DNA from: Desmodus rotundus
Taxonomy: Eukaryota; Chordata; Mammalia; Chiroptera; Phyllostomidae
DNA: 64,000 nucleotides
Reading direction: 5' to 3'
NCBI RefSeq assembly: GCF_022682495.2
Contig: NC_071397.1
Span: 11,127,082-11,191,081, forward strand
The position numbers were made by a program, and so were the translations under genes. The notes under the pieces were generated by a model, which saw only the letters and a list, made by a program, of their open reading frames with translations, made no database searches and was not told where the DNA came from. Below are positions 45,203-56,960 of this stretch, piece by piece (within the stretch, counting starts at the first letter, position 1; the number at the start of each line of letters is the position of its first letter).

Positions 45203-48200
45203 GGTGTTTTTGCTTTTTAATACGTGGCATAACAGCCTTACCTAAAAGCCCACAGGCACTTGGAAGAGACTATAGCAGAACCAAGTCTTCCTAGAATGAA
45301 AGTTCAGTAGGTTTTTGCACTAAGTTCATGTCCACTGGTGAATTTTAACTTCCAGCCTCACACTCCTTGAGAACCACTAAATTTGTAGGAAATGCGGGAG
45401 TTATCACTGGAAAATTGCTTTTGGGTACGTTCCCCAACTACATTGAGCCAGAAAGGTGAAGTGAGTTTCCAAGTCACTGCCAGCACATGAGGGTATGAGG
45501 GACACCAGTGGGGCCTGATGTCTGATGTCCGCTCCGACCCCTGGAACTTCCTTGTCTTCAGAAGGCAGGTCCATGTCTTAATGGGATCCCTGAGTTCACT
45601 GGTTAGTCCGTGGTGACCCATCACTCAAGTGAAGTTTGTTTTCTCACTTTCCTTTTGGGTATCTCAAAACCTGAACAGAGACTTAGGTCCACGACACAGA
45701 ACAACAATTACCAAATGAATATGCCGTGACTTTATTTGCATAGCTTTTCCAGGGATAATCATTCCCCCTGGGATCCCAGTAGCCCCAGGCGGTAAGCCTA
45801 TTAACAACAAGAACCCATGTCTGGATGGCCCTCACTGCTCACGGAGGAGTATTTCTGGGGTCATCCCCATAGACACAGCTCGTGGTCAGTGGGGAAGCAG
45901 CCCCTCTTGTTTGGGACAGTCACAGGCTGTCCCCTCTTCCAGATCTTGTTAGTGCAACAGCCTGTTTGCCTTCAGCCTTCTGTCTTCTTAGGTCTCAGAA
46001 CTGAATCCACGTGCATTTTAGAGAAGACAAACCAGAGCTCAGATTTCAAGCTCAAACTCTCTCCAGAATCATGGCTTCCCTCTGTCCCTGATGGGTGATG
46101 GGTGTTTTGTTAACTTGGTCAAGTGGGTCTCATGTGGTTGCCTCATCTCCTGGGCTCTGTTCTGCCAGGTGTTGCTTGTTCTTTTGGTCGCACCTGCTTC
46201 TAGTGGTCTGCCCATGAGCTTCCCAGACACACCCAGAGAGTCCAGTTTCCAACAGAGACCTTCTCTGCTTGTCTTGGGATAAATAGCAGCTGTGGGTAAA
46301 TGAAAATATCCTGGACTTAGAGTTTGAGCTATCAGTTTATGAGATGGATTTAAATCGGCCACATTAAATAAGTAATGGGGAAGCATATTGTAAACTCTAA
46401 GTGCTCTGCAGATAACACACTGATTTGCCAAAACCCTGCTTGCTGGTGTTTCCCATTTCCCTGCAGTCCTCCCTTGGAAGCGGTGGGCCGATCCGTGGCC
46501 CACTCCTGCCTTTGATCAGGCTGAATTACCTACTAACCAAAATCGTGTTTCTATTAACTACTTAAAATGTTGACAGTAATTCACACTGCATGAAATGGTT
46601 TCCACGGCCTTTGAGGGTTTTTTCTCGTTTTCAGTTCTCGTTTTGCTGAGGCTTTCTAAGGCCTTGTGGGAGAGGGGCTGAGCATGTCCTGGAGAGAGGT
46701 TGCAGGGGTCCCGTCTTTCAGACCAACAGTGGTGCCCTCACTGCACCCACTGCCCCACAGTTGCCCCTGTGTCCTTCCCTCAGAAACACGTGGGAGCACG
46801 CCCGCGACGCCTCCCCTCACACCATCACAGAAACTGCCCGTTCACAGTGCAATGGCCATTTCTGGAAAATTGTCCAGGGGTGAGACTTATTCCAACTGAG
46901 GAAGACTGTCTGCAAATACAACCAGTAGCCATTCTTCCCTTCCCTTCCAGGCAGTGCAAGGCGGGCAGGGTGCACTCCCTCTCCCCTTGAATCTGCGCTG
47001 ACCTTGCAGAAGCAACATTCTGAAATGCCTGAGCCCAGGCTGTAAGAGGCCCGACAGCTTCTGCAGCCCGAACACTCTGAGCTGCTCCGCGTGAGCCAGA
47101 CCACCCTCTGGAGACAAAGGTTCCACCCGCTCTGGGCGGTTCCAGCCACAGCAGCTGAGGGACCAGGCCCGTGAGTGCAGCCTCAAGACTGCAGTATCGT
47201 GAGCAGATCAGTGGTGGTTGTTTTAGGCCATTAACTGATGGGGTGCTTGTTACCTAGCAAAAGATAACTGACCCGCCATCTGCAGCAAGCTGATCACTCT
47301 GCAAGCTCGCTTATAACTGATGTGAGACTTATTGGGAAGATTTGAGCAGGTTTGCATAGGGAACTCGGGCCTTCTGGGAGAAACCAGCATGAAACCTCTG
47401 TCTATCCTCCTAGAGATTTCAAGTTGTGAGCATGAGTCAGGACGAACTTAAAGCCTGAACTAAAAACCCGAAATAAAACTGGTGGAATGGCAGTGGTCAG
47501 GGCTCAGGACCCTCATTAACAGCCACGGTGTTCCCCATACTAAGGCAGCAGCCGCAGGCGGAGGGGCGCTCTCGTCCCCTGCGTGGCTGGGTTCCACTGA
47601 GGACAGCTGACATATTGGAGGCTCTTTAAGAAGGGGAGGTGAAGGGAAGGGGGCGATGGAAGGAGGGTGTGAGGGGGAGACGGAGACTCAACACTGGAGC
47701 CTCAAGCGCTGCCCTTTGAGACAATATTGGAGGATTATATTTTCGCTCCCAAACAGTAAAGTCATAGACCCCAGGTATATTACTATTATACTTTTCAGCC
47801 TAATTTTCCATCTTGAGGAAGGAAAAAATCGTTGAAAAAAACCCCTAGTAACAGAAGTTGTAAAGAAATGTCCTCCTGTTCACGAGAAGTGTGACTCTTT
47901 CCTCTCAAATACATGCTGTGTGTAGCAGAACACAAAGAAATAATTTTTAGCATATGAAGAAAATTGTTCATAACATTCCCACAACCTCGCATTTGAAAAT
48001 AGCTCTTACTCTCACTGAATATATGAATGGTTAAAATATTGATTTTTTTAAACAAAGGCTCCAAAAGATGACTGATCTGTTTTTTTTTTTCTATTCTTTC
48101 CCCCTCAAATCAACAAATCAGAACACACCTCCACCTCACTGAACTTGAACTCCAAATGTGTGCTTAAGAGAGACAGGGCTGACAGCCCAGGGACTTGGGG

Positions 48201-48871
48201 GTCCCATTAGCAGTCATCCACACCCATTACCCTGTCTCTCTGGATTTCCTTTCACGCCATGGTTCCAACACTCTTTGCAAAGGGAACCGGCAGACAGATT
48301 ATGAAATTTGCATGCAGATCCTTCTTGATAGTAAAAATGCTTCAAGATGTGGCTGTGAGGGCTGGGTGGTTGACTTGTGGGGCTTTGAAAGGCCCTCCTG
48401 GTTTCAGCCTCGTGGACAGAGGCGCCCTCTGGACAGAGCAACGCCTCGCCTCCTCTCTGTGACCCGGAGGGGGACGTTCTCATTCTGCAGAGCGCTCGGG
48501 GGTCAGGTGCAGAGTGGTGGGGACGGCGGCCAGGGGCTGTAGAGGGCAGAGTGTGCGCGCAGTGGGCTTACGCACCCTGCTCAGTGACTCTCGGCTCACT
48601 TGAGTTCCTACAGTGGCCGTGGGTAAAGGGGAGGGCGTTTACCCGCCAGTCACTCCACACGTCACCACGGTGGTTGGAAGGGGAGCCCAGCAATCTATCA
48701 GGTCCTGTCCTTTAGCTTTAAGCTGTCAGGTCTAGGATCCCCCTCCCCCACCCAGGGGTGTTTCTCTAACATGAGTTTTCTTAACCTGTGGTTAGGATTG
48801 GAAGGGGTCCGCCGATTTGGAAGAGAAAAGTACATTTTTATTTTTACTCACTTCAATTTGAAGTTCAGCAC
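45203..48871. other. Unassigned DNA
   Basis: The longest stretch (3.7 kb) in which I recognise neither a gene nor a clear repeat. A T-run lies at 48080-48090. A hAT-like end ('tttcttaacctgtggttagg') near 48776 is only a hint. Frames up to 145 codons show no domain. Confidence 0.4.
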
Positions 48872-49110
48872 TCCTTTTTTAAAACAAGGAGATATAATAG
48901 ACATTCAGCATTATATTAGTTACAGGTGTACCACATAATGACTGGATATTTGTACATAGAGCAAAATGATCACAATAAGACTAGTGAACAGCCGTCACCA
49001 GTTAAAATAGGTTCCTTATGATAACAACTTCTAAGATCTGCTCTTTTAGCAACTGTCAGATACGCAGTACAGTGTTTCTGTCCAGAGTCGCCACGCTGGA
49101 CGCGACCTCC
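48872..49110 (-). repeat. LINE-1 3' end relic
   Basis: On the plus strand 'agcattatattagttacagg', 'tgtaccacataatgactgga' and 'aacagccgtcaccagttaaa' are the complement of an old L1 3' UTR. Confidence 0.75.
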
Positions 49111-49764
49111 CCAGGACTCACCATCTCCTAACCGGAAGTCTGTGCCCTTTGACCCCCTTCCCTTACGGTTCTTTCTACACGCAGGCTTGGTCGGCAAAAC
49201 CCACGGGGACCTTTATATTGCAGCTGTGCGTGTCGGGAAGCAGATTTGCGCCCGGCGCTACTTCAGCATTACGGCAGTCATTAGACCCACCAGTGAAGCT
49301 TGCTATTTAAGGGTAATGAGAGAGCTTGAACAAAATTCTGTGTCACATGCCTCACGCCTGTTAGGATGGCTACTGTCAAACCACTGCCCATGGACACAGC
49401 ACGGGTTCCTGGACCAATGAGGACGGCCCCTGGGGAATCAATTCCATTCAAGTGTTACATGTGTATTTAAGAGGGAATGCGATGTGCTATGGGGCAGAAG
49501 GCACACCTACAGGAATTTCGGGGGTAGCACATGAAATGCTAAATGCATTTTGTGGGCGGCTGGTTGTTTGGATGCACCTGCACACCTTCAGAGGCTCGCA
49601 ATCAGTCTCCTCCCCCGTGTGAGGGGCAGATGTGTGCCTTGAAATTCTGAGATGTGCTGACCCAATTTGGAGATGACCCTGCTCCACCCTGAACAAGCCA
49701 GCTAAGCACTGCTATGGAGGAAGGCCTCAGGTCTCTCCTTAGCTCACGGCCCTTTAAATTAGGG
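49111..49764. other. Unassigned DNA
   Basis: No repeat or gene recognised. Confidence 0.4.
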
Positions 49765-49930
49765 AGGCTGTACAGAGTGGTGGAAAGAGCAAATGTTTTT
49801 GCAGGAGAGGAACCCGGGTCCAACTCGGAGCTCGGCCAGGTCCCAGCTGTGTGGCTGTGGGCAGCTGACTTGCCCACCAGGTTTCCCCATCTGTAAATAG
49901 AGACAGCAGCGTCTTCCTCCTCGGGACGCG
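49765..49930 (+). repeat. MIR SINE relic
   Basis: 'gtacagagtggtggaaagag', 'aacccgggtccaactcggag', 'ccagctgtgtggctgtgggc' and 'aggtttccccatctgtaaat' form a nearly complete MIR. Confidence 0.85.
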
Positions 49931-50934
49931 AAACACCTGGTCCCGCAGTGGGGCTCAATACATTCGGGTTTCAAAAAGGCAAGACCAAGTTCTTTGCTGT
50001 CTGTGGACCCACTTTTCTCGGGATTTCATGGCCTGGGTGCCAATTTTCATCTTACCTGCTGCACCCAACCCCAGTCCCAGGGACAGATCCAGGATGGCGG
50101 TTCTGGTGAAGGAGCCCGAATTGTGTTTCCATCTCCCTCAGTCTGCACTTGGGGTCCTCACTTTTTTCTGGCTGCCTGCTCTCAAGTGCTTCCAACTGGA
50201 TCACAAAACTGTAGGGCTGTTGGAGACTAGCAGTGTGGAGCCATGGGAAGGTGGCAGAGCTTAGGCACGGCCACCCCATCGGTGAGAGACCCACGAGCCT
50301 GTGGCTTTTATCTGGACACAATGTCAGCACCGTAAATGCGTCAGCCGTGGCAATGAGGCCTTAACCAAGGCCAGAGAAGTGGCCTCCAGACAAGCATAAA
50401 GCACCTTGCTCAAGAGGCAGCAGGTGCCCCACCCTGCTCTTCCCCACCACCCCCTCCCTGCAGGTGGCAGCCCCAGGGCGGCCAGGGGCCCAGGGGAGCC
50501 CAGGGAGGAAGATCAGGGTGGGGAGCAGGGAGGGTGAGTGGAAGGGAAACCAGCAGCCTGGGCTGGGTCTTGAGCCAGCTGCATGCCTGGGGCAATGAGC
50601 AAATTAAACAGGGAGTCTCCCTTTTTCCCTTTGGGCTCTCAAGCCCTGCACTATCTAGTCCCAGCTTGCCTCTTCAGCCTCGTTTCTCTCTGTCCCTGTC
50701 CCGCTCTCAGCTCTAGTCATCTCCCCTGCACTGGGGACAGCTCCTCTTCGGTAAATGTTCGTGAGACTGAATGTCCCAAGCCTGGCCCTGCCCTCTGGAA
50801 GGGTGAAGCCACCTTGACCAACTGCTAGCAGCTGTCAGGCCACCCGGCAGCATCCACTGGGACTCCCACTTTACTGTCAGCTGCGACCCGCAGTCATGGC
50901 AATAGTCCAGCATTTTCCGGGTGAAGCTTTGTGC
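49931..50934. other. Unassigned DNA
   Basis: GC-rich. A possible L2-like fragment lies at 50640-50740. No gene recognised. Confidence 0.4.
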
Positions 50935-51165
50935 TTCAGGGCAGAGAAATCACCGGACAGGGCGTCAGGCCTGGGTTGTCTCCTGGCTTTGCATCTTTCT
51001 TGGGGGGAGGGGTCATACATCATTTAACAGCTCAGTTTCCTTCCCAGTAAAATGGGTCCAATTTTTTTATCTGCCTGCCTCCCTTCAAGACTGTTGTGAA
51101 AACTGAAAGAGGAAATAGAATCAAAAGCCTTGTACCCTGCAAAGTTGTATAAAAGCCATTGTCAT
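50935..51165 (+). repeat. MIR SINE relic
   Basis: 'gtcaggcctgggttgtctcc', 'acagctcagtttccttccca', 'gtaaaatgggtccaattttt' and 'tcaagactgttgtgaaaact' are MIR blocks in order. Confidence 0.82.
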
Positions 51166-51399
51166 TGTTTGGTGTTCGGTTACCAGCTTCCCCTTCTGTT
51201 GGCAGCCCACCCAGGTCCCACAGGTGGGGGGCCTCCCCCACCCAGGCACGCACCCCTGCGCAGGAGTGGAGCACACAGCAGGCCGGACCGTGGGGGGCTT
51301 GGCTCTTTCCCCTGAGGCCAAACGACGCACTGCTGTCAGCACGCTGGATGTTTTCTCAGATGGCTGAGAATACTGCAAAATAAAAGAGTACTAACACCT
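51166..51399. other. Unassigned DNA
   Basis: Nothing recognised. Confidence 0.4.
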
Positions 51400-51985
51400 T
51401 AAATTTGTTTATTTTAATTTTTCAATTACAGTTGACATTCAGTATTATTTTAGAATAGTTTCAGGTGTACAGCATAGTTGCTAGACATTTATACAATGTA
51501 CGAAGTGATCCCCCTGATAGGTCCGGTACCCGCCTGGCACCATCCAAAGTCATTATAATGTTACTGACTTGACATTCCTGAGACTATCTTGTAACTGCCA
51601 GTTTGTACTTCTCAGTCCCTTCACCTTTCTCACCCAGCCCCCAACCCTCCTCCTAGCGAGCAGCCATCAGTCTGCTCTGTGTCTATGAGTCCGTTTCTGC
51701 TTTGTTTGTTCATGTTGTTTGTTAGGTTCCACATTTGTCTTTCTCTGTCTGACTTATTTCACTTAGCATAACACCCTCTAGGTCCATCCATGCTGTCGCA
51801 GATGGTAAGTTTTCACTCTTTTTATGGCCGAGTAATGTTCCATAGTGTATATGTGCACATCTCCTTTATCCATTCGTCTCTCGGAGGGCACTTACGCTAC
51901 TTCCAGATCGTGGCTGTCGTAAATAGCTCTGTGATGGACATAGGGGTGCAACGGCCCACACTGGTGCTTTCAATTAGAAAAGGCT
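51400..51985 (-). repeat. LINE-1 3' end relic including the ORF2 end
   Basis: On the plus strand: 'tacagttgacattcagtatt', 'agtgatccccctgataggtc', 'tcacttagcataacaccctc', 'taggtccatccatgctgtcg', 'ggccgagtaatgttccatag' and 'ctttatccattcgtctctcg'. This is the complement of an L1 3' UTR preceded by the last part of ORF2. The copy is 5'-truncated with stops in the ORF2 part. Confidence 0.88.
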
Positions 51986-51994
51986 TTTGTCAAT

Positions 51995-52115
51995 AATATT
52001 ATACAATTTAATTCTCACAGCAATCTTATAAGGCTAGTAGTATCCCTATAATATTATTTCTATTTATCGATGAGGAAAGTGAAGCACAGAATTGCTAAGC
52101 CACTTGCTCGGGTCA
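51995..52115 (-). repeat. MIR SINE relic
   Basis: 'ttaattctcacagcaatctt', 'ataaggctagtagtatccct', 'tttatcgatgaggaaagtga' and 'agcacagaattgctaagcca' are the complement of MIR. Confidence 0.82.
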
Positions 52116-52119
52116 TGGG

Positions 52120-52147
52120 ATCTTTTATTTATTTATTTATTTATTTT
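52120..52147 (+). repeat. (TTTA)n microsatellite
   Basis: Six to seven TTTA units directly after the MIR relic. Confidence 0.9.
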
Positions 52148-54329
52148 CAGTTCAGGTTCCTGATTCTAAGAGCCTCTGTGGTCAGACTGTGTGTGAGGGT
52201 TAAAGAACAGTCACTGAAAATATCCCACGCAGATACTGTCTGGTCCAAAGGGGAGGGTGTTGGGTTTCTCCTGAAAGCATCCCATACAAGAGAAGGCCAC
52301 TGCCGAGCCCTCAGGGATGCCACCAGCCTGGCGTACAAATGGTCCCACAGCTAAATGAGATCTGAGATGGAGGGGCTGGTGGCCCAGGACCGCATGTCAG
52401 ACGAAGCTGGGAGGTGGGGGCTGGTCAGGGGACGTCCTCGGTGATCCAACCCAGGTGCCACCACGTCTGCTGCAGCATGCCAGAGTGACGTCCTGGCAAT
52501 CCTATGGGTCCTTACCCTGTGATGCCCAGGCAGGGTGTCTCAGCCTCTTGCCTTCAGACGGCACAGAGGAGATTCCAACTCAGTCATTCTGAGCAGGGTG
52601 GTGCCACCAGCTGAGGGCCACAGCGGTGTTTAGGAGGGGGGCAAAGCATGCCTGACACCCTGCCATTCCTGAGACTGTCCTGTGCCATGAATTACTCCAG
52701 AGCCTGCACAGCTGGTGGTGTCCAGCTTGGACAGTCGTTCCTGGAGGAGAAAAGCCTGCTTTTCTCATCTTATACCGGCGCCCGATGAAACCATTTTCGC
52801 ATGGAGGTACAGTGCCCTGAACTGTCCCAGGAATGCATGGGGGGCCACTCTCGGGGGCAGCTGCGCCTTGTCAGGGCTTCCAGAGTTTATCATCATAGCC
52901 TTCTTCCCACTAGTCATGATGCTGACCTTTTACAATTTTGGGTACAGATACATCTCAGCTTTTCCTTCCATTTCAGGATGATAAAGGAGCATTATGAAAT
53001 ATTTGTAATAGAAAAGAGGCATCGCATTTGAGAAGATTGAGAATTCCTGCTCTGAGCAAATGTCAGTTTCCTTCTTTTCCTAAAACCATGGAATTTCGGG
53101 TTTGGGAGAGACTTTTAAGATCACCCTCACCTCCATCCAGTGCGCAAACTGTGCAGCTGGAGTGAGGACTAAGGGACTTCACACCCCCACCCCCGCTCCC
53201 TTCCTCCTATGATGTGACCCTGTGACGTCTCAGGACAAGGCAGAACAGGAGCTGGGCTTCATGGGTCTAGACTGGAGGTGTTGTGGGTGCCGGGGGCCTG
53301 AGAGCCACTTAGGTTGTCCAATTAAAGCTCTGGGCACCAGCTCAGTGGGAAAACCTGGACCTGCATTCCAAGTAGGAGGAGTCTCCTCTCAAAGGCTCAG
53401 TCCATATCATGGACCCCAGAAATGCCAGGCTGGTGGGTGAGCACATCACGTCTCAGAACACTTGCTGGTGCCGAGTCATCTGATTCTCGTGAAGCACAGG
53501 CTCCTTGGAAACGAGTGAGGTGATGGCTGAGATCAGCACAGAACTAGAGAGCAGTATGGCAAAGGTAAAGGTGTCCGCTCTTGGTCGGTTATTCCGGAGT
53601 CAAGCATCTATGACTCCGTATTTCTAGGGTAAAGGACTGTGTTGGAGGTGGGCTTCAGCCAGGGCCAGCCCCAGGGTTTCTGCTGACCGCTTGTGCCTCA
53701 AGCTGCTTCAACAGGAGAAAGACCCAAAGAGTGGAGTGCTGGGATAAACCGACGCCTTCGGCGTCCTGACTGAGTCGCTGTGCCGCACACTGCCCCCACA
53801 CTCCATCCTGCCCCTGATCCTTCCCTCTACCCCACGGGGTTGCAACCTGTACACTGGGGGGCTGGACAGCCTTACTCCGCCTACTGCCGCTGCCCCTTTG
53901 GGCTGACACAGAGCCTCTGTCTCCCTGTGGAATGCAGTAGCAGCTCTGAGCGTGGTGTTGGACCGGGAGCCCGGCTCCCCTATAAACTTTTTATAGCTTA
54001 GGAAAACAAGCATGCGGTTTAAGGTCTTTGCATAGGCAGTGCTTCCCGAGTTTGGGCTTGCTTTACAGATCTACGAAAGAAAATATTCGGAGAGCTAATA
54101 AATTTCCGAGCCAGCCAAGGGACAGTAGTCCAGAATCTCAGGGAGGGTTTGATGGTGCCGGAGATAGAGAGGAGTTACTGCACAGCTGTCCCTTCACGCC
54201 CCTCCCACTCAGAGTCTGCATGTCTGAGTTACTTGGCCAGGCGCCTGAGTTCCCTGAGGCAGGGAACCAGCGAAGGGATGGGGGAATCGCAGCGTTCCTG
54301 TACTGTGAGGGCCCTTGGAGATGACTTTA
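52148..54329. other. Unassigned DNA
   Basis: About 2.2 kb without a recognised gene. A weak hAT-like end ('gagaattcctgctctgagc') near 53040 is noted only. Frames up to 101 codons have no domain. Confidence 0.4.
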
Positions 54330-54425
54330 CAGGTGAGGACGCAGGGTCCAGCCAGAGAAAGTGGAGGAAGTGACCTGCGGGGTCACACAGCTCATTAGAG
54401 CTGGAACCAGCGTACCTTTCACTCA
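54330..54425 (-). repeat. MIR SINE fragment
   Basis: 'acaggtgaggacgcagggtc', 'gaagtgacctgcggggtcac' and 'acagctcattagagctggaa' are the complement of the MIR core. Confidence 0.75.
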
Positions 54426-54639
54426 GGCATGTGCTGTGTGCTGATGGGGAAGGGGGTGCAGGGAGCCCACTCAGGGCGTGTGTGCATGGGCAGGGGGAGG
54501 GCTTCAAGGGCCACTTCCAGGTTTACTTTCTGGGTTTGTGAAGGAGCAGAGAGCCTGGGAGGAGAGAGAATGACTAAGGGGTTTCCCATTGGAGCACTGG
54601 GTAGTAACAATAAAAAATAATAATAAACATCACTCTTGT

Positions 54640-54845
54640 TCCCATTTATTAAGCATTTACTCCATGCTATGGTCCGAAGCCACCTCATTGAATCCTCATA
54701 GCCCCAAGAGGCCAGGACTGCAACCCCCAGTCTGCAGGTGGGAAAACTGCAAGTCACTTGTCCACAGTCACCCGGCTGGAAAGTGGCAGAGCCAGGAGTC
54801 AAACCCAGGCTGCCCGACTCCCAAAGCCCGCACACCTGCTCCCAC
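54640..54845 (-). repeat. MIR SINE relic
   Basis: 'ttattaagcatttactccat', 'ctgcaggtgggaaaactgca', 'agtcacttgtccacagtcac' and 'agagccaggagtcaaaccca' give a clear complement of MIR. Confidence 0.88.
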
Positions 54846-55354
54846 AGCTGGCAGGAGCAGGTGCCGGGAAAAGCAAGGAGTTGATTCAGGCCAGATGAGT
54901 GGGAGGACCTGGTGGGACAGTCGGGCAGACACCCAGGCCCAGGTCAGAGATGGACTTCAGAGAGGGGCAAGTGGCTTTGGGGTCACCAGCTGGAGAGTCA
55001 ATATCGAAGCCAGGGGTGTCCCGTGTGTAGAGAGGGGTGCTGGAGGGTCAGGTGGAGACCTGAGCACACCAGTGGTCGTGGGCAGACGGGAGGCTCCTGG
55101 GCCCTGAGGGTGGCTCCGGCCAGCTCGCTGCCACCGGGAGGCCACAGCACAGCAGGATGCCTCTGCTCAGGGCATCATGGCCCTAGAGGCTGGCATTATT
55201 GCTCTCCAGTGAGACAAAGGCGAAGCCCGTGGCCAACAAAGACACAGAAGGACATGCACGTGTTCCTCGGCTGCGGTGCCTTCCAGGGAGGGCCGCTCGT
55301 TCTTCCCAGGCCAGTCCAGCAGGGTGTGAACCCAACCAGCCCTAAGCAGGACAT
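54846..55354. other. Unassigned GC-rich DNA
   Basis: A 172-codon frame (54589-55107) starts inside the neighbouring MIR and has no domain. No gene recognised. Confidence 0.4.
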
Positions 55355-55615
55355 GCCCTTTGGACCCAGCGCCTCCTCCTCTAGGAATTTATTCTGAGGA
55401 CGTAATCAGGGACAGATATGAGGATATTGATCACAGCATGGTTTACATTTCATGTCTCCCAATAAGTGATTGGTCAGACAATGGAATACAAGCAGCCAGC
55501 AAGATCAAATTGTAGAATATTATTTATGGCCAATGTTTCTGACATATTGTTAGGTTTTAATTGACAGGCTACAAACAGTAGGCGTAGCTTGAGACAACTT
55601 TTTGTGTAAAGGCAA
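55355..55615 (+). repeat. LINE-1 relic (L1M type)
   Basis: 'cctcctctaggaatttattc', 'tgaggacgtaatcagggaca', 'tggtcagacaatggaataca' and 'ttctgacatattgttaggtt' follow an L1M 3' block in order. Non-coding. Confidence 0.75.
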
Positions 55616-55934
55616 GAATGGCTGTGTGTGCACACTCATGTTTCAGCACACACGCCGTGCAATTGGCAGACTTTTCTTTGAATGGTGGGACTGTGGGGGT
55701 GAATTCTCTCTTCTTCGCTTTTCCATACATCACAAGGTTGGTTTGTTTCTTTCTACACTGAATAGACAGAGTGGGCAAAAGGAGGTTCCCAGTTGTTACA
55801 TGGAAAGACATGCAGTTGATGATTATTACAGTAGCTTTATTAGCTGTGTTTTGCATACTCAAACTGTAAACCTACTTTTGCCCCCCCCAGAGGTCATTTT
55901 TTAAAATTGGAACAAAGCACTTTCTGGAAGGATT
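55616..55934. other. Unassigned DNA
   Basis: May continue the L1 relic; not resolved. Confidence 0.35.
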
Positions 55935-56155
55935 AATCGTGAATATTAGCAAATACTTGCCTGGTGCTTATTTCATGCCAGGCATTTGAGAATTGAATCC
56001 TCAAGAGAACTTAGACGAGGGAACCCTGCCTCGGGAAGGTCAGGCAGGTTGCCCCAGTTCACAGAGCTTGTGTGAGGCGGAACCGGAACCTGAAGCCCAG
56101 CCCTCTGCCAGCAGGGTCCACGCTCTGAACCACTGCATGACACGATTGCCCCCAG
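55935..56155 (-). repeat. MIR SINE relic
   Basis: 'gcttatttcatgccaggcat', 'gggaaggtcaggcaggttgc', 'cccagttcacagagcttgtg' and 'cgctctgaaccactgcatga' are the complement of a nearly full MIR. Confidence 0.8.
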
Positions 56156-56291
56156 AGAGAGAAAGGTGGTCCCTCTGGTCCACAAGGGTGCAGGATGGCA
56201 CACATGTGCTCCCGTTGGTAGCCAGGGTTGCCTGGACACACCTTGACCTGCTGAGTGTCCCAAAACGGCAGTGCTCAGGCACTGAGCTCAG

Positions 56292-56417
56292 AGAAGGAAA
56301 GAAGGAAGGAAGGAAGGAAGGGAGGGAGGAAGGAAGAAAGGAAGGAAAGAAGGAAGGAAGGAAGGAAGGAAGGAAGGAAGGAAGGAAGGAAGGGAGGAAG
56401 GGAGGAAGGAAGGAAAG
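56292..56417 (+). repeat. (GGAA)n microsatellite
   Basis: About 126 bp of GGAA units with GAAA and GGGA interruptions. The longest uninterrupted block, about 10-11 units, lies near 56348-56391. Two overlapping low-complexity frames on each strand arise from it. Long GGAA arrays can be bound by ETS-family factors, which recognise GGAA. Confidence 0.95.
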
Positions 56418-56494
56418 TGATAGCCACCACTCATACCCCAGCAAGGAGGAGGATGGCTCAGGGTAGAATGGCTCTGTCTCCAGCAGGAGAGATT

Positions 56495-56960
56495 CACCAG
56501 CTGTGGCGGATTATGGCATTGGTAGCCTTCCAGTGGAGCCTGTCTTCCAGAATTCACATTTTTGTGTGGTCTCATCCACACTGACTCTGTGGTTGGTCAT
56601 GTGGTTTGCTTTGGCCAATGGGACAGTAGCAAGTTGGAGGCAAGCAAAGGCTTGATACAGTGCTCCTATGGTGGGCTTGTCTTCTCAGAATGGTCCCTCT
56701 TGGAGCCCAGCCACCATGCTGTCAGGAAGTCCTGGTTAGACCACTGAGTAAGGCGAGGCCATGGAGGGAGGCTCTGTGGAGTTAGAGGCCGTCTTGGACA
56801 TTCCAGGTGCAACCAGGTGCTACCCAGTGAGCACAGCTGCTGAGGGAGCCCTGCTAAACCATCCAGGTAAGCCCATGAGAAAAAATAAATCATTATTGTT
56901 TTAAGCCACTACATTGTGGGTGGTTTGTATTGTAGCCACAGGTAAGTGAAATACTGGTCT
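56495..56960 (+). mobile_element. MLT1-like MaLR LTR
   Basis: 'ttggccaatgggacagtagc', 'gaaaaaataaatcattattg', 'ttttaagccactacattgtg' and 'ggtggtttgtattgtagcca' give the MLT1 body and its typical 3' end. The AATAAA at about 56883-56888 is the LTR poly(A) signal. Confidence 0.85.

Noticed and set aside
48776..48871. Possible hAT element end ('tttcttaacctgtggttagg')
   Set aside because: Only one end is visible and no 8-bp duplication could be found.
52880..53065. Possible second hAT element ending 'gagaattcctgctctgagc'
   Set aside because: No matching opposite end or target duplication.
55993..56466. Lysine/glutamate-rich 157-codon frame and its antisense proline/serine/phenylalanine-rich partner
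   Set aside because: Both are direct translations of the GGAA microsatellite.
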